From contig NZ_SJPH01000003.1 in assembly GCF_007859815.1 (NCBI RefSeq), positions 237,842 through 301,841 of the forward strand: a stretch of 64,000 nt of DNA, read 5' to 3'. The DNA comes from Botrimarina hoheduenensis (GTDB lineage: Bacteria; Planctomycetota; Planctomycetia; Pirellulales; Lacipirellulaceae). Position 1 is the stretch's first letter. The number at the start of each line of letters is the position of its first letter. This document shows, piece by piece, positions 1 through 7,677 of this stretch. The notes beneath the pieces were generated by a model that saw nothing but the letters and a program-made list of their open reading frames with translations, was not told where the DNA came from and made no database searches. The translations under genes and the position numbers were made by a program.

Positions 1-268
1 CGAACGCTTCCCCTGGGCGTGGTTATCCGGGCTTGCGAAGCGTTTCCGGCCCGGCAGGATTCCCTCATGCTTGGACGGGCTCGGGGCCCATCCGGCTCGG
101 AGCCGCCGCGGACGCCACTGAAAGTCTCAGCGGCGGGCAATCGGCCCTCATTGGCCCGAACTTCGTTGACTCGCGACTTTGGCACAACTAGCTTGACCGA
201 CGTCTGAGCGGTTCGCGATCAAGATGAAGCCCCCGAAAGAGCCCTTCCCCCACAGCCGGAAGTGCATA
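1..268. other. Gene-free left edge
   Basis: No convincing coding frame was found in this stretch. A short open frame at 19-207 has no recognisable domain, signal peptide or ribosome-binding site. The segment probably holds the promoter and leader of the propeller gene that follows, but no clear -35/-10 pair was identified. Confidence 0.4.
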
Positions 269-1711
269 ATGCCTAGAATATCTCAACTGCCCACTCTCTG
301 CGGCATCCCCTTCTTTGCCACCTTGGCAGCGGTTGCCCTGCTCCCCGGCAGCGCCTGTTCCGGCAATCAGCTGCTCAAGCTGACTTCGCCCGACGCGCAG
401 GCCGATCAACTGTTCGGCGTTTCGGTTGCGATCGATAACGGAACCGCCCTGATCGGGGCCTATGGCGACAGTCAGAACGGACCGTTTGTCGGTGCGGCCC
501 ACCTCTTCAACACGGCAACCGGCGCGCCGGTTGCCAAACTGACCCCCGCCGACGGCCAATTCTTCGACAACTTCGGCGAGGCGGTCGCGCTCGCCGACGG
601 GTACGCCCTCATTAGCTCGGTCGGGAGTGACGCCAATGGCAGCCTCTCGGGGGCCGCCTACCTGTACGACGCTTCTTCGGGGGCTCAGCTCGGCAAACTC
701 TTGCCCGCCGACGGTGCTGCCGACGATCGCTTCGGCCGCTCGGTCGCTGTGGGCGAAGGCGTAGCGCTCGTCGGTGCCGTGGGAGATGACAGCGGGGCGG
801 GGTCGGCTTATTTGTTTGATCTGTCCCCGCTCGCGCAGCGCACCAAACTCTTACCAACAGACGGGACCGCCGGCAAAGAATTCGGTACCGCGGTCGCTGT
901 CGGCGGGGGTCGGGCCGTGGTCGGCGCGGTGGGAGACAACGCCTTTGCCGGAGCCGCGTACGTGTTTGATCTGACGACCGGCGTGCAACTCGCCAAGCTG
1001 GTACCAACCGACGCCACCGCCGGCAGCTTTTTTGGCGGTGCCGTGGCGATCGAAGGCTCGCTCGCCCTTGTCGGGGCTTGGAAGAACGACGCCAACGGCG
1101 TTGATTCCGGGGCGGCTTATCTGTTTGACCTGGATACCGGCTCGCAACTGGCGAAGCTCACCCCCGCCGACGGCTTGGCGGGCAACAACTTCGGGCGGAG
1201 TGTCGCGCTCGAACAAGGGGTCGCGATCATTGGCTCGCCCGGCTCGGGAAGCGTCGCGCGCGGAGCGGCCTATCTGTTTGATACCACAACCCTGGCCCAG
1301 CTGGCCAAGCTCACTCCCAGCATCGCAGCGGCCGACAACGGCTTTGGCTCGACCGTGGGGCTCGACGGTGGCTTCGCGATCATCGGTGCCCCCGGCGACA
1401 ACCAGAACGGTGCCTTTGCTGGTGCCACCTATCTCTTCTCGACCGCTCCAACAATAGGCGGCGACTTCAACGGCGACCGCAAAGTGGACAACGGTGACCT
1501 CAACCTACTGCTCGGCTCATGGGGAAGCAGCACGGTCCCCGCCGCATGGATCAATGGCTTTGTGGCACCGGTCGATAACGGCGAACTGAACCTGCTGCTG
1601 GGCGACTGGGGCTTCGGAGTTAGTACCGCCGTCCCTGAACCGACGGCGGCGTTGCTGCTCATGACGCTGATCACGCTCTCCCAACTGGTGGGAAACCACT
1701 CTCCGCGCTGA
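269..1711 (+). CDS. Secreted FG-GAP beta-propeller protein with dockerin-like domain and PEP-CTERM signal
   Basis: This is a 480-residue exported protein. A hydrophobic signal peptide is followed by seven repeats of about 50 residues, each with a KLxPxDG...FGxxVA motif, an ALVGA-like strand and a GAAYLFD-like strand. That matches FG-GAP repeats, so a seven-bladed propeller is inferred. Two dockerin-like calcium loops follow (GDFNGDRKVDNGDLN and a shorter VDNGELN half), each ending LLLGxWG. The C-terminus is VPEP, a hydrophobic helix and a short basic tail, the PEP-CTERM sorting arrangement. The start at 269 has GGAAG six bases upstream; an in-frame ATG at 224 is less likely because it would put 15 polar residues before the signal peptide. 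The protein is probably anchored or processed at the cell surface by an exosortase; its ligand is unknown. Confidence 0.85.
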   Translation: MPRISQLPTLCGIPFFATLAAVALLPGSACSGNQLLKLTSPDAQADQLFGVSVAIDNGTALIGAYGDSQNGPFVGAAHLFNTATGAPVAKLTPADGQFFDNFGEAVALADGYALISSVGSDANGSLSGAAYLYDASSGAQLGKLLPADGAADDRFGRSVAVGEGVALVGAVGDDSGAGSAYLFDLSPLAQRTKLLPTDGTAGKEFGTAVAVGGGRAVVGAVGDNAFAGAAYVFDLTTGVQLAKLVPTDATAGSFFGGAVAIEGSLALVGAWKNDANGVDSGAAYLFDLDTGSQLAKLTPADGLAGNNFGRSVALEQGVAIIGSPGSGSVARGAAYLFDTTTLAQLAKLTPSIAAADNGFGSTVGLDGGFAIIGAPGDNQNGAFAGATYLFSTAPTIGGDFNGDRKVDNGDLNLLLGSWGSSTVPAAWINGFVAPVDNGELNLLLGDWGFGVSTAVPEPTAALLLMTLITLSQLVGNHSPR

Positions 1712-1930
1712 GACGCTTCAGCTCCTAACCTTATTGCGCCTATCACCGCGGTCTCGCCGCAGCGTTCTCATCGCCGAGCGACACTTCTCGCATTGGCTAA
1801 ACGCGGGCTTGAGTGCTGCGCCGGCGCAGCGCAACCCGTCTTTTCTTGCTTCTGCCGTTCTCGGCGTGGTATCACGGAGGTTGGCTTGGGGGGGGTTGCT
1901 CCTGCCTTAAAAATACTTCCTGGAGAGGCC

Positions 1931-3064
1931 ATGGCTCCTGCAAAAACAACCCTTCTTGTGTTGATCGCGATGATCACCGCCACGCCCGCGGCAACGGCGG
2001 CGGTGACCAATTTCTACCCCCAGCAAGCGTTCCCCGGACTACCGGGTCACAACACCTACGACTTGCAAATCGGTTTCAGCGGGCAGCTCGGCGTGCAGCA
2101 GCTCTACGTCCGGCTGGTGGAAGGCTCGATCTACAACAACACGCCGTTCGGTAGCGCTTTGCCACCGAGCTCGGCGCTGCTCGCGATCGTGCCCGAGCTA
2201 CAGTTCGACACCTTCGTTGCGACAGGTGGACTGACGAGTACGACCTCGGCACCCACACTGATCTTGGGCGGGGGGACAAATGCGGGCGGTGGCGCAGCGC
2301 TCGATATGACCTCAACCGATCGGCTCAGTGCCGCCTGGTCTCCCGCTGTGGGGACGACCGTCACGAATCAAAACGATTACACCATCGCACGGCTTACGTT
2401 ATCGGATGACGCGCGCGGAGAACTGCTGTACTTCGGCACAACGACCGACAACGCCACTTATCAGCGACGGCTGCTTTTCCAGTCGGGGAGCATCTTCACG
2501 CTGGTCGATCCTTGGTCGGGCGACTTTAACTTCGACCTCAAGGTGGACAACACCGACCTGAACCTGCTGCTGGCCAACTGGGGTGCCGACAACGTCCCCG
2601 GCGCGTGGCTGCACAATTTCGTCGGACCGATAGTTGATAATAAAGAGCTCAACTCGCTCCTCGCGTCTTGGGGAGGAGTCGGGTTCTATAGCCCGTTCGC
2701 GATTCCCGAGCCGGGATCTGCGCTGCTATGTGGCGTGGCCGCTGGTTCGCTGCTCACCCGCCGGCGCAGGGTGCGGACTCGTGCCACCGGCACCAGCTCG
2801 GCCCCGGCATCCACCACGCCGGCCGCGCCGGTGGCCGTCCTGCTTGGCAGTACCGCCTCGGCACCGGCGCAGGTGACCGCGTTGCATGTCGTGCCGGTCG
2901 CTGTGCCGACCTTCAACGATCCCCTGTTCGATCTCTCCGCATCGTTCACGATCGATCTGGAGATCGACTTCACCGGCGCGCTGGGGGGTCAGCAGATTTA
3001 CGTCTCGCTAACGCAGGGGGAATTGCTCTATCACCCGCTCGGCACAGGCACGCCCCCTGATTAA
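1931..3064 (+). CDS. PEP-CTERM/dockerin-like secreted protein, fused to a second unit that ends at an in-frame stop
   Basis: Unit one has a signal peptide (MAPAKTTLLVLIAMITA), a beta-rich domain of about 170 residues, two dockerin-like halves (SGDFNFDLKVDNTDLN and IVDNKELN) and IPEP followed by a hydrophobic helix and RRRR. A stop would be expected there, but the frame continues. It runs through a hydrophobic stretch resembling a second signal peptide into the start of a paralogous domain (DLEIDFTGALGGQQIYVSL, compare DLQIGFSGQLGVQQLYVRL in unit one). TAA at 3062-3064 ends it. The start at 1931 has GGAG five bases upstream. Two tandem paralogues appear to have merged, and the second is interrupted by a nonsense codon. 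The function of the beta domain is unknown. Confidence 0.75.
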   Translation: MAPAKTTLLVLIAMITATPAATAAVTNFYPQQAFPGLPGHNTYDLQIGFSGQLGVQQLYVRLVEGSIYNNTPFGSALPPSSALLAIVPELQFDTFVATGGLTSTTSAPTLILGGGTNAGGGAALDMTSTDRLSAAWSPAVGTTVTNQNDYTIARLTLSDDARGELLYFGTTTDNATYQRRLLFQSGSIFTLVDPWSGDFNFDLKVDNTDLNLLLANWGADNVPGAWLHNFVGPIVDNKELNSLLASWGGVGFYSPFAIPEPGSALLCGVAAGSLLTRRRRVRTRATGTSSAPASTTPAAPVAVLLGSTASAPAQVTALHVVPVAVPTFNDPLFDLSASFTIDLEIDFTGALGGQQIYVSLTQGELLYHPLGTGTPPD

Positions 3065-3649
3065 ACGCTCTTCGCCGCGTCCCCCGGACTCCCCTACACC
3101 ACCTTCATCGGCCTAGGCGGCCGCGCCGCGCAGACCTCGGCAGCGATCACGGTAGTGAGCGGGTCGATCAACCTGCCCGGTGCCCCCGCCAATCTGCTCT
3201 TTGGCCCTACGCAGCTCCGTGCTGCTTTTGCGGCACCTCCAGGCCCGCCGATCACGGATAGCGAAGCCTTCTTCGTCGCCCGGCTCACCTTTAGCGATGA
3301 CGCGCAAGGCACGCTCGCTTACCAGGGAACCACCTCTGGCAGCGGCGTCGCAGTATTCACCCTGCCGATCGCGGGCGACCCCTACCCCGATGGCGACTTC
3401 AACTACAACGGCGTCGTCGACAACGGCGACTTGAACTTGCTGCTCAGCCGCTGGGGCCAGACGACCGTTCCGCCCGAGTGGGTCAACGGGTTTGTCGACG
3501 GCCTGGTCGATTATCAAGAGGCCAACGCCCTGCTGCGCAGCTGGGCGTTCGGTGCCGGCATCAGCATCCCCGAGCCCGCGTCGCTCGCGCTGCTCATCCC
3601 CCTGCTCAGCCCCCTGCTTGGCGGTTGCCGCCGCAACACACGGACTTAA
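3065..3649 (+). pseudogene. Continuation of the second PEP-CTERM unit after the in-frame TAA
   Basis: Reading on in the same frame after TAA 3062-3064 gives the rest of a protein paralogous to unit one. It contains TTFIGLGG (compare DTFVATGG), ARLTFSDDAQGTLAYQGTT (compare ARLTLSDDARGELLYFGTT), dockerin loops (DFNYNGVVDNGDLN and LVDYQEAN), IPEP, a hydrophobic helix and CRRN. The reading frame is conserved on both sides of the stop, so a single base change rather than a deletion separates the halves. Internal initiation at GTG 3155 is possible but would give a protein without a signal peptide. A sequencing error, a recent nonsense mutation or readthrough would all explain it. Confidence 0.7.
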
Positions 3650-3667
3650 CGCACGGAGCCGTACGTG

Positions 3668-4033
3668 ATGGTTCAACGCAGTCTCTACACGCTCATGCTG
3701 CTGGCCGGCGTGACCGGTGCCTCCGCTAATCTGCTGTGCACCAGCGGAAATATTCCAGGCGACTTTAACGGGGATGGCCGCGTGGAGAACACCGACCTGA
3801 ACTTGCTGCTTGGTAGCTGGGGGAACACGAACCCACCAATTTGCTGGTGCTGGAATAACGGGCCTATCGACAACGGCGAGATCAACGCCTTACTCGGCAA
3901 CTGGGGCTTCGGCATGGGCGCTACGGCGATCCCCGAGCCGGCGACGTTAATGTTGTTGCTGCTCGTGGCGCTCGGCGGTGGCGTTCACTCGCCCAGGAAC
4001 GTGCGGAGCACTTCCTCCGGCGCGGCGGCGTAG
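3668..4033 (+). CDS. Minimal dockerin-like/PEP-CTERM secreted protein
   Basis: This protein of about 121 residues is only a signal peptide (SLYTLMLLAGVTGASA), one dockerin-like pair (GDFNGDGRVENTDLN...LLGSWG and PIDNGEINALLGNWGFG) and a C-terminal IPEP-helix sorting signal. It has no other domain. GGAG at 3655-3658 precedes GTG 3665 and ATG 3668; the ATG has the better spacing. Its last 49 bases overlap the 3' end of fusA on the opposite strand, so its tail (HSPRNVRSTSSGAAA) is antisense to the EF-G C-terminus. It follows two larger relatives on the same strand and may be co-transcribed with them. Its role is unknown; a calcium-dependent surface adaptor is conceivable. Confidence 0.7.
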   Translation: MVQRSLYTLMLLAGVTGASANLLCTSGNIPGDFNGDGRVENTDLNLLLGSWGNTNPPICWCWNNGPIDNGEINALLGNWGFGMGATAIPEPATLMLLLLVALGGGVHSPRNVRSTSSGAAA

Positions 4034-6168
4034 TCGCTGGGGGTCATGCTGCACCCCGCGCGGCCCTGCGAGAGGCTCCGCATGGCGGAGGAATAGCCGA
4101 ACAGGTTAGCCAGCGGTGCCTCGGCGATGAGCACGGTATCGCCCCCGCGCTGCTCCGTGCGTTCGATGATCGCGCGGCGCTGCTGCAGGTCGCCCACCAG
4201 ATCGCCCATGTGCTCTTCGGGGGTGGTCAGTTCGAGCCGCATGATCGGTTCCAGCAGCATCACGCCCGCCTCGCGGAGGCCCTTGTCGAACGCCAAGCTG
4301 GCGGCCGTGCGGAAGGCGATCTCGCTGGCGTCGGTCTCGTGCACTTCGCCGCCGAGGATCGTCACTCGCACGCGCATCAGCGGGAAGCCCAGCGTGCCGC
4401 CGCCGCTGGCCGCGTTCTCAAGCTCCTCGATCACCACACCCAGGTACTCGTCGGTCAGCCCGCCCGCCTCGCTCGTCGCGGCCGGATCGATCGAGACCAC
4501 CACCGGCGGTGCCACAGCCGCAAGCGGACCGGTCGCTCGATATGGCTCGACACGCACCCGCACCGCCGCGGTGTGCTGCACGCCGTTGATGTTGCGGTTG
4601 CACTCGCCGACGACCGTGGCCCGCTGAGCAACCGTCTCGCGGTAACTGACGCGCGGCTTGTGGACTTTCACTTTCAGGCCAAAGTCCCGCTTCAGGCGGT
4701 GCTGGATCACCTCCAGGTGCAGCTCGCCCATGCCGGAGATCAGCGTCTGGCCGGTCTCGGGGTTCTCGGTGGCGGAGAACGTCGGGTCTTGCTTGCGCAG
4801 CATCTCGAGCGTTTCGGCAAGCTTCTTCTTGTCGGCCGAGGTCTCGGCCTCGATCGCCATCGAGATCACCGTCTCAGGGAACTCGATCGACTCGAGGAGG
4901 ATCGGCTCGCGGGTGTCGCACAGCGTGTCGCCCGTGATGCTGTCGCGCAGTCCGAGCAACGCAACGATGTCGCCGGCCTGGGCTTTATCGAGCTGCTCAT
5001 CTTTGCGCGAAGCGTGCAGACGCCAGATCTGGGCGACGTTCTCTTTGAGGTCACGACCCGGATTGAGCACCCGGCTGTTGGGCGCGAGCTCTCCCGAATA
5101 AATTCGCACCCAGTACAGATCGCCGGTCTTGAACGGCAGGATCTTGAAAACCAAACCACAAAACGGGGCGGCGGGATCCGGCTTGCGGGTGATCTTCTCG
5201 CCGGTTGCGGCCGGCGGCGAATCCTCCTCAAGCGGCGCGCTCGTCCGCCGACGTTCGGCCTTGCCCTTGGCCTTGCCCGTGGGCCGCGTTCCCTCGACCG
5301 AAGGCATCTCAAGCGGATGCGGCAGGTAGGCGGCCACCGCATCCAGCAGCGGCTGGATGCCGATCCCGTGCAAGGCCGAGCCGCACAGCACGGGCTGGAT
5401 CTGCAGATGGATCGTGGCGTTGCGGAGCACCTTGTATACGAGCGGCTCGGGGATCTTCTCGCCCGACAGCGCGAGCTCCATGAGCTCATCCGAGTAATCG
5501 TAGAGCTGCTCGAGCATCCGCTCACGATAAAGCTGCGCTTCGACAAATAGGTCTTCGGGCAGCGCCGTCTCGACAATCTCGCGGCCCTCTTTGCCCGCGG
5601 GAAAAGTCAACAGCTTCATCCGCACCAGATCGATCACGCCCCGGAACGGGTTGGGCGCATGCGGCGGACCCTGGCCGGCGGGCATCTGGATGGCGATCGG
5701 GTTGGCCCCCAGCCGCGACTGAATCTCGGCGAGCACACCCTCCCAGTTGGCACCCTCGCGGTCCATCTTGTTGATCATCGCGATCCGGGGCACGTGATAG
5801 CGGTTCGCCTGCCGCCAGACGGTTTCGCTCTGCGCCTCGACCCCTTCGCGCGCCGAGAAGACCACCACGGCCCCATCCAGCACGCGCAGGCTGCGCTCGA
5901 CCTCGGCGGTGAAGTCCACGTGACCGGGGGTGTCGATCAGATTGATCGCCACGTCTTTCCACGGAAAGCGGACGCACGCCGAGTAAATGGTGATGCCGCG
6001 CTCGGCTTCCTCGGCATCGTCGTCGGTGGTGGTGGTACCCTTGTCGACCTCGCCCGCACGGTGCTTGGCGGAGCTGACGTAGAGCATCCGCTCGGTGACC
6101 GTGGTCTTGCCCGCGTCGATGTGCGCGATGACGCCGATGTTGCGGAGCTTGGTTAAGTCAGCAGACAC
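3985..6168 (-). CDS. fusA: Elongation factor G
   Basis: A 727-residue translational GTPase that drives ribosomal translocation. The G motifs are AHIDAGKT (15-22), RGIT (58-61), DTPGH (89-93), NKMD (133-136) and GSA (263-265), followed by domains II to V with the expected HxPxVxYRE region. A charged, disordered-looking insertion (about 295-332, KAKGKAERRRTS region) sits between the G domain and domain II and is not usual in bacterial EF-G. The start is GTG with no Shine-Dalgarno; the upstream bases are C-rich. A strong terminator lies between rpsG and this gene, so it probably has its own promoter. Planctomycetes often carry several EF-G paralogues; position after rpsL-rpsG argues for the principal one. 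Confidence 0.93.
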   Translation of the reverse strand: MSADLTKLRNIGVIAHIDAGKTTVTERMLYVSSAKHRAGEVDKGTTTTDDDAEEAERGITIYSACVRFPWKDVAINLIDTPGHVDFTAEVERSLRVLDGAVVVFSAREGVEAQSETVWRQANRYHVPRIAMINKMDREGANWEGVLAEIQSRLGANPIAIQMPAGQGPPHAPNPFRGVIDLVRMKLLTFPAGKEGREIVETALPEDLFVEAQLYRERMLEQLYDYSDELMELALSGEKIPEPLVYKVLRNATIHLQIQPVLCGSALHGIGIQPLLDAVAAYLPHPLEMPSVEGTRPTGKAKGKAERRRTSAPLEEDSPPAATGEKITRKPDPAAPFCGLVFKILPFKTGDLYWVRIYSGELAPNSRVLNPGRDLKENVAQIWRLHASRKDEQLDKAQAGDIVALLGLRDSITGDTLCDTREPILLESIEFPETVISMAIEAETSADKKKLAETLEMLRKQDPTFSATENPETGQTLISGMGELHLEVIQHRLKRDFGLKVKVHKPRVSYRETVAQRATVVGECNRNINGVQHTAAVRVRVEPYRATGPLAAVAPPVVVSIDPAATSEAGGLTDEYLGVVIEELENAASGGGTLGFPLMRVRVTILGGEVHETDASEIAFRTAASLAFDKGLREAGVMLLEPIMRLELTTPEEHMGDLVGDLQQRRAIIERTEQRGGDTVLIAEAPLANLFGYSSAMRSLSQGRAGCSMTPSDYAAAPEEVLRTFLGE

Positions 6169-6384
6169 GGGGAGGGAGCCGCATGCGGAGGGTATCGGGG
6201 GACGTGGTCGCTAGGTGAACTAGCCTAAACCACGGGACCAATAGCGGTAAGTATCGCTTGCGGAGCAGCCCGCGGCGGGACACCCCCCCGTGATTGTTCG
6301 GCAGGCACAATTTAGGGGCGAGCTCAGCGAGGAGAGCCCCGTAACATCTAAAAACTGGCCGATCCTGAGCAAGCTCTCTGTCGC

Positions 6385-6432
6385 AACAGGGTTCGCCCAC
6401 AACAGAGTTCGGCCATAACAAGGTTCGGCTAC
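6385..6432. repeat. Three tandem 16-bp units upstream of fusA
   Basis: Three consecutive 16-base units, AACAGGGTTCGCCCAC, AACAGAGTTCGGCCAT and AACAAGGTTCGGCTAC, share AACA..GTTCG and differ elsewhere. They lie between the rpsG terminator and the fusA start. No protein-binding site of this form is known to me; a regulator site or a replication-slippage product are both possible. Confidence 0.75.
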
Positions 6433-6438
6433 GGGCGT

Positions 6439-6471
6439 AAAAAAAGCCGGGGTCAAAACCCCGGCTTTTTT
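6439..6471 (-). terminator. Intrinsic terminator after rpsG
   Basis: A perfect 7-bp GC stem (GCCGGGG/CCCCGGC) with a TCAAAA loop is flanked by seven A and six T, so it can act on either strand. It starts 17 bases after the rpsG stop. It should end the rpsL-rpsG transcript and separate it from fusA. Confidence 0.85.
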
Positions 6472-6487
6472 CGTTGGTTGGTTCGGC

Positions 6488-6958
6488 TCACCACGCGAAG
6501 TGGGCGAACGCCTTATTGGCGTCGGCCATACGGTGGACGTTCTCACGACGGCTCATCGCAACGCCTTCGCGGTTGTAGGCGGCGACCAGCTCATCGGCGA
6601 GCTTCTGGTGAGTGGGGCGGCCCTTCTTCTCGCGGATCGCCAGCAGCAGCCAGCGGATGGCCAGTGACTGTTGGCGGTTGCGGTTGACCTGCATCGGCAC
6701 CTGGTAGGCGGCACCACCGACACGACGGCTGCGGACCTCGATCGCCGGCTTTACGTTCTCAACGGCCTGCGTGAAGACGTCGATCGGCTCGACATCGGGC
6801 ACACGCTGCTTGATGACGTCCAGCGCGTCGTAGAAGATCGTCCGGGCGGTGCTCTTCTTGCCGCCAATCATCAGGCAGTTGATGAACTTGCTGGCCAGGA
6901 GCGACCCGTGTACGGGGTCCGGCTTGAGCGTTTTGCGGCTGGCGGTAATGCGGGCCAT
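6488..6958 (-). CDS. rpsG: 30S ribosomal protein S7
   Basis: A 156-residue primary 16S rRNA-binding protein of the 30S head. The family pattern is clear: [15 protein letters not shown] near the N-terminus, [18 protein letters not shown] in the middle and the C-terminal [24 protein letters not shown]. The length matches the short bacterial form. It lies 88 bases after rpsL and is followed at once by an intrinsic terminator, so it is the last gene of an rpsL-rpsG transcript. Confidence 0.97.
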   Translation of the reverse strand: MARITASRKTLKPDPVHGSLLASKFINCLMIGGKKSTARTIFYDALDVIKQRVPDVEPIDVFTQAVENVKPAIEVRSRRVGGAAYQVPMQVNRNRQQSLAIRWLLLAIREKKGRPTHQKLADELVAAYNREGVAMSRRENVHRMADANKAFAHFAW

Positions 6959-7046
6959 GGAAAGCTGCTAGCGGTTGAAAGTGGTAGCGGTTTATGGGGT
7001 GCTGGCGGAGTGTTACAGACACCTTCCGGCTCAGCGATAACGTCGA

Positions 7047-7415
7047 TCAGCTCTTCTTGGCACCGTAGCGGCTGCGTGACTGCTTGCGTCCGTTGACGCC
7101 AAGGCTGTCGAGGGCACCGCGGACCACCTGGTAACGCACGCCGGGAAGGTCGCGGACGCGGCCGCCGCGGACCAGCACAATGCTGTGCTCCTGCAGCGAG
7201 TGTCCCTCGCCCGGGATGTAGACCGTTACTTCTTTGCCGTTGGAAAGCCGTACGCGGGTGATCTTCCGCAAAGCCGAGTTCGGCTTCTTGGGGGTCATGG
7301 TCCGCACTTGCAGGCACACGCCCCGCTTGAACGGGCACTGCTCAAGAACGGGTGACTTGCTCTTGGACCGCTTCGATTTGCGGTTCTTGCGGACGAGCTG
7401 ATTGATCGTTGGCAT
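7047..7415 (-). CDS. rpsL: 30S ribosomal protein S12
   Basis: A 122-residue decoding-centre protein of the 30S subunit. It starts [10 protein letters not shown] and contains [11 protein letters not shown] and [25 protein letters not shown]. Lys43 is present, but position 88 is Arg (codon CGC) where most bacteria have Lys. K88R in other bacteria confers streptomycin resistance, which fits the known tolerance of planctomycetes. The gene follows a terminator-like hairpin after rpoC and precedes rpsG. Confidence 0.97.
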   Translation of the reverse strand: MPTINQLVRKNRKSKRSKSKSPVLEQCPFKRGVCLQVRTMTPKKPNSALRKITRVRLSNGKEVTVYIPGEGHSLQEHSIVLVRGGRVRDLPGVRYQVVRGALDSLGVNGRKQSRSRYGAKKS

Positions 7416-7626
7416 TCGTGACGGCGCTCGGTGTTTGGCACGCTTGTGAGGGGTGCCGGATCGAGTTCGGTGGATCGGGGGGGGCGTAGGGGACCGGCTT
7501 CGCGGTCCTTTTCACGCGAGCCCCGCATCCTAGGGGATTTCGGGGCTTTGTCAACTCGCCCCGCCGCTGCGTTTTTCGCCTCGCCGGGGCAAAGGCACCA
7601 ATCGCAAGGGTCAGGGGTCTAAAACC

Positions 7627-7669
7627 GCGGTGGGAGGGGCTCAGCCCGGGGGGCTACCCCTCCCGCCGC
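7627..7669 (-). terminator. Hairpin after rpoC, probable terminator
   Basis: A 13-bp stem (left arm 7627-7639, right arm 7657-7669, one G-T pair) encloses a 17-base GC-rich loop that can itself pair. On the minus strand it is followed by GG and four T (7624-7621). It begins 8 bases after the rpoC stop. The short T run makes it weaker than the rpsG terminator, so some readthrough into rpsL is possible. Confidence 0.65.
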
Positions 7670-7677
7670 GAGAGGTC

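Larger units (their letters stand above)
6169..6487. other. fusA upstream region, gene-free
   Basis: This 319-base gap between rpsG and fusA codes for nothing convincing. From the rpsG side it holds an intrinsic terminator (6439-6471), then three tandem 16-base units (6385-6432), then about 215 bases in which the fusA promoter should lie. No confident -35/-10 pair was found. Confidence 0.6.

Noticed and set aside
3155..3649. Independent gene starting at GTG 3155
   Set aside because: It would lack a signal peptide although it carries a PEP-CTERM signal, and the upstream frame aligns with unit one, so it is better seen as the interrupted half of the fused gene.
4210..5550. Long open frame antisense to fusA (446 residues)
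   Set aside because: It lies wholly within a strongly supported EF-G gene, has Arg/His/Leu-rich low-complexity sequence and no domain. High GC removes stop codons on the opposite strand.
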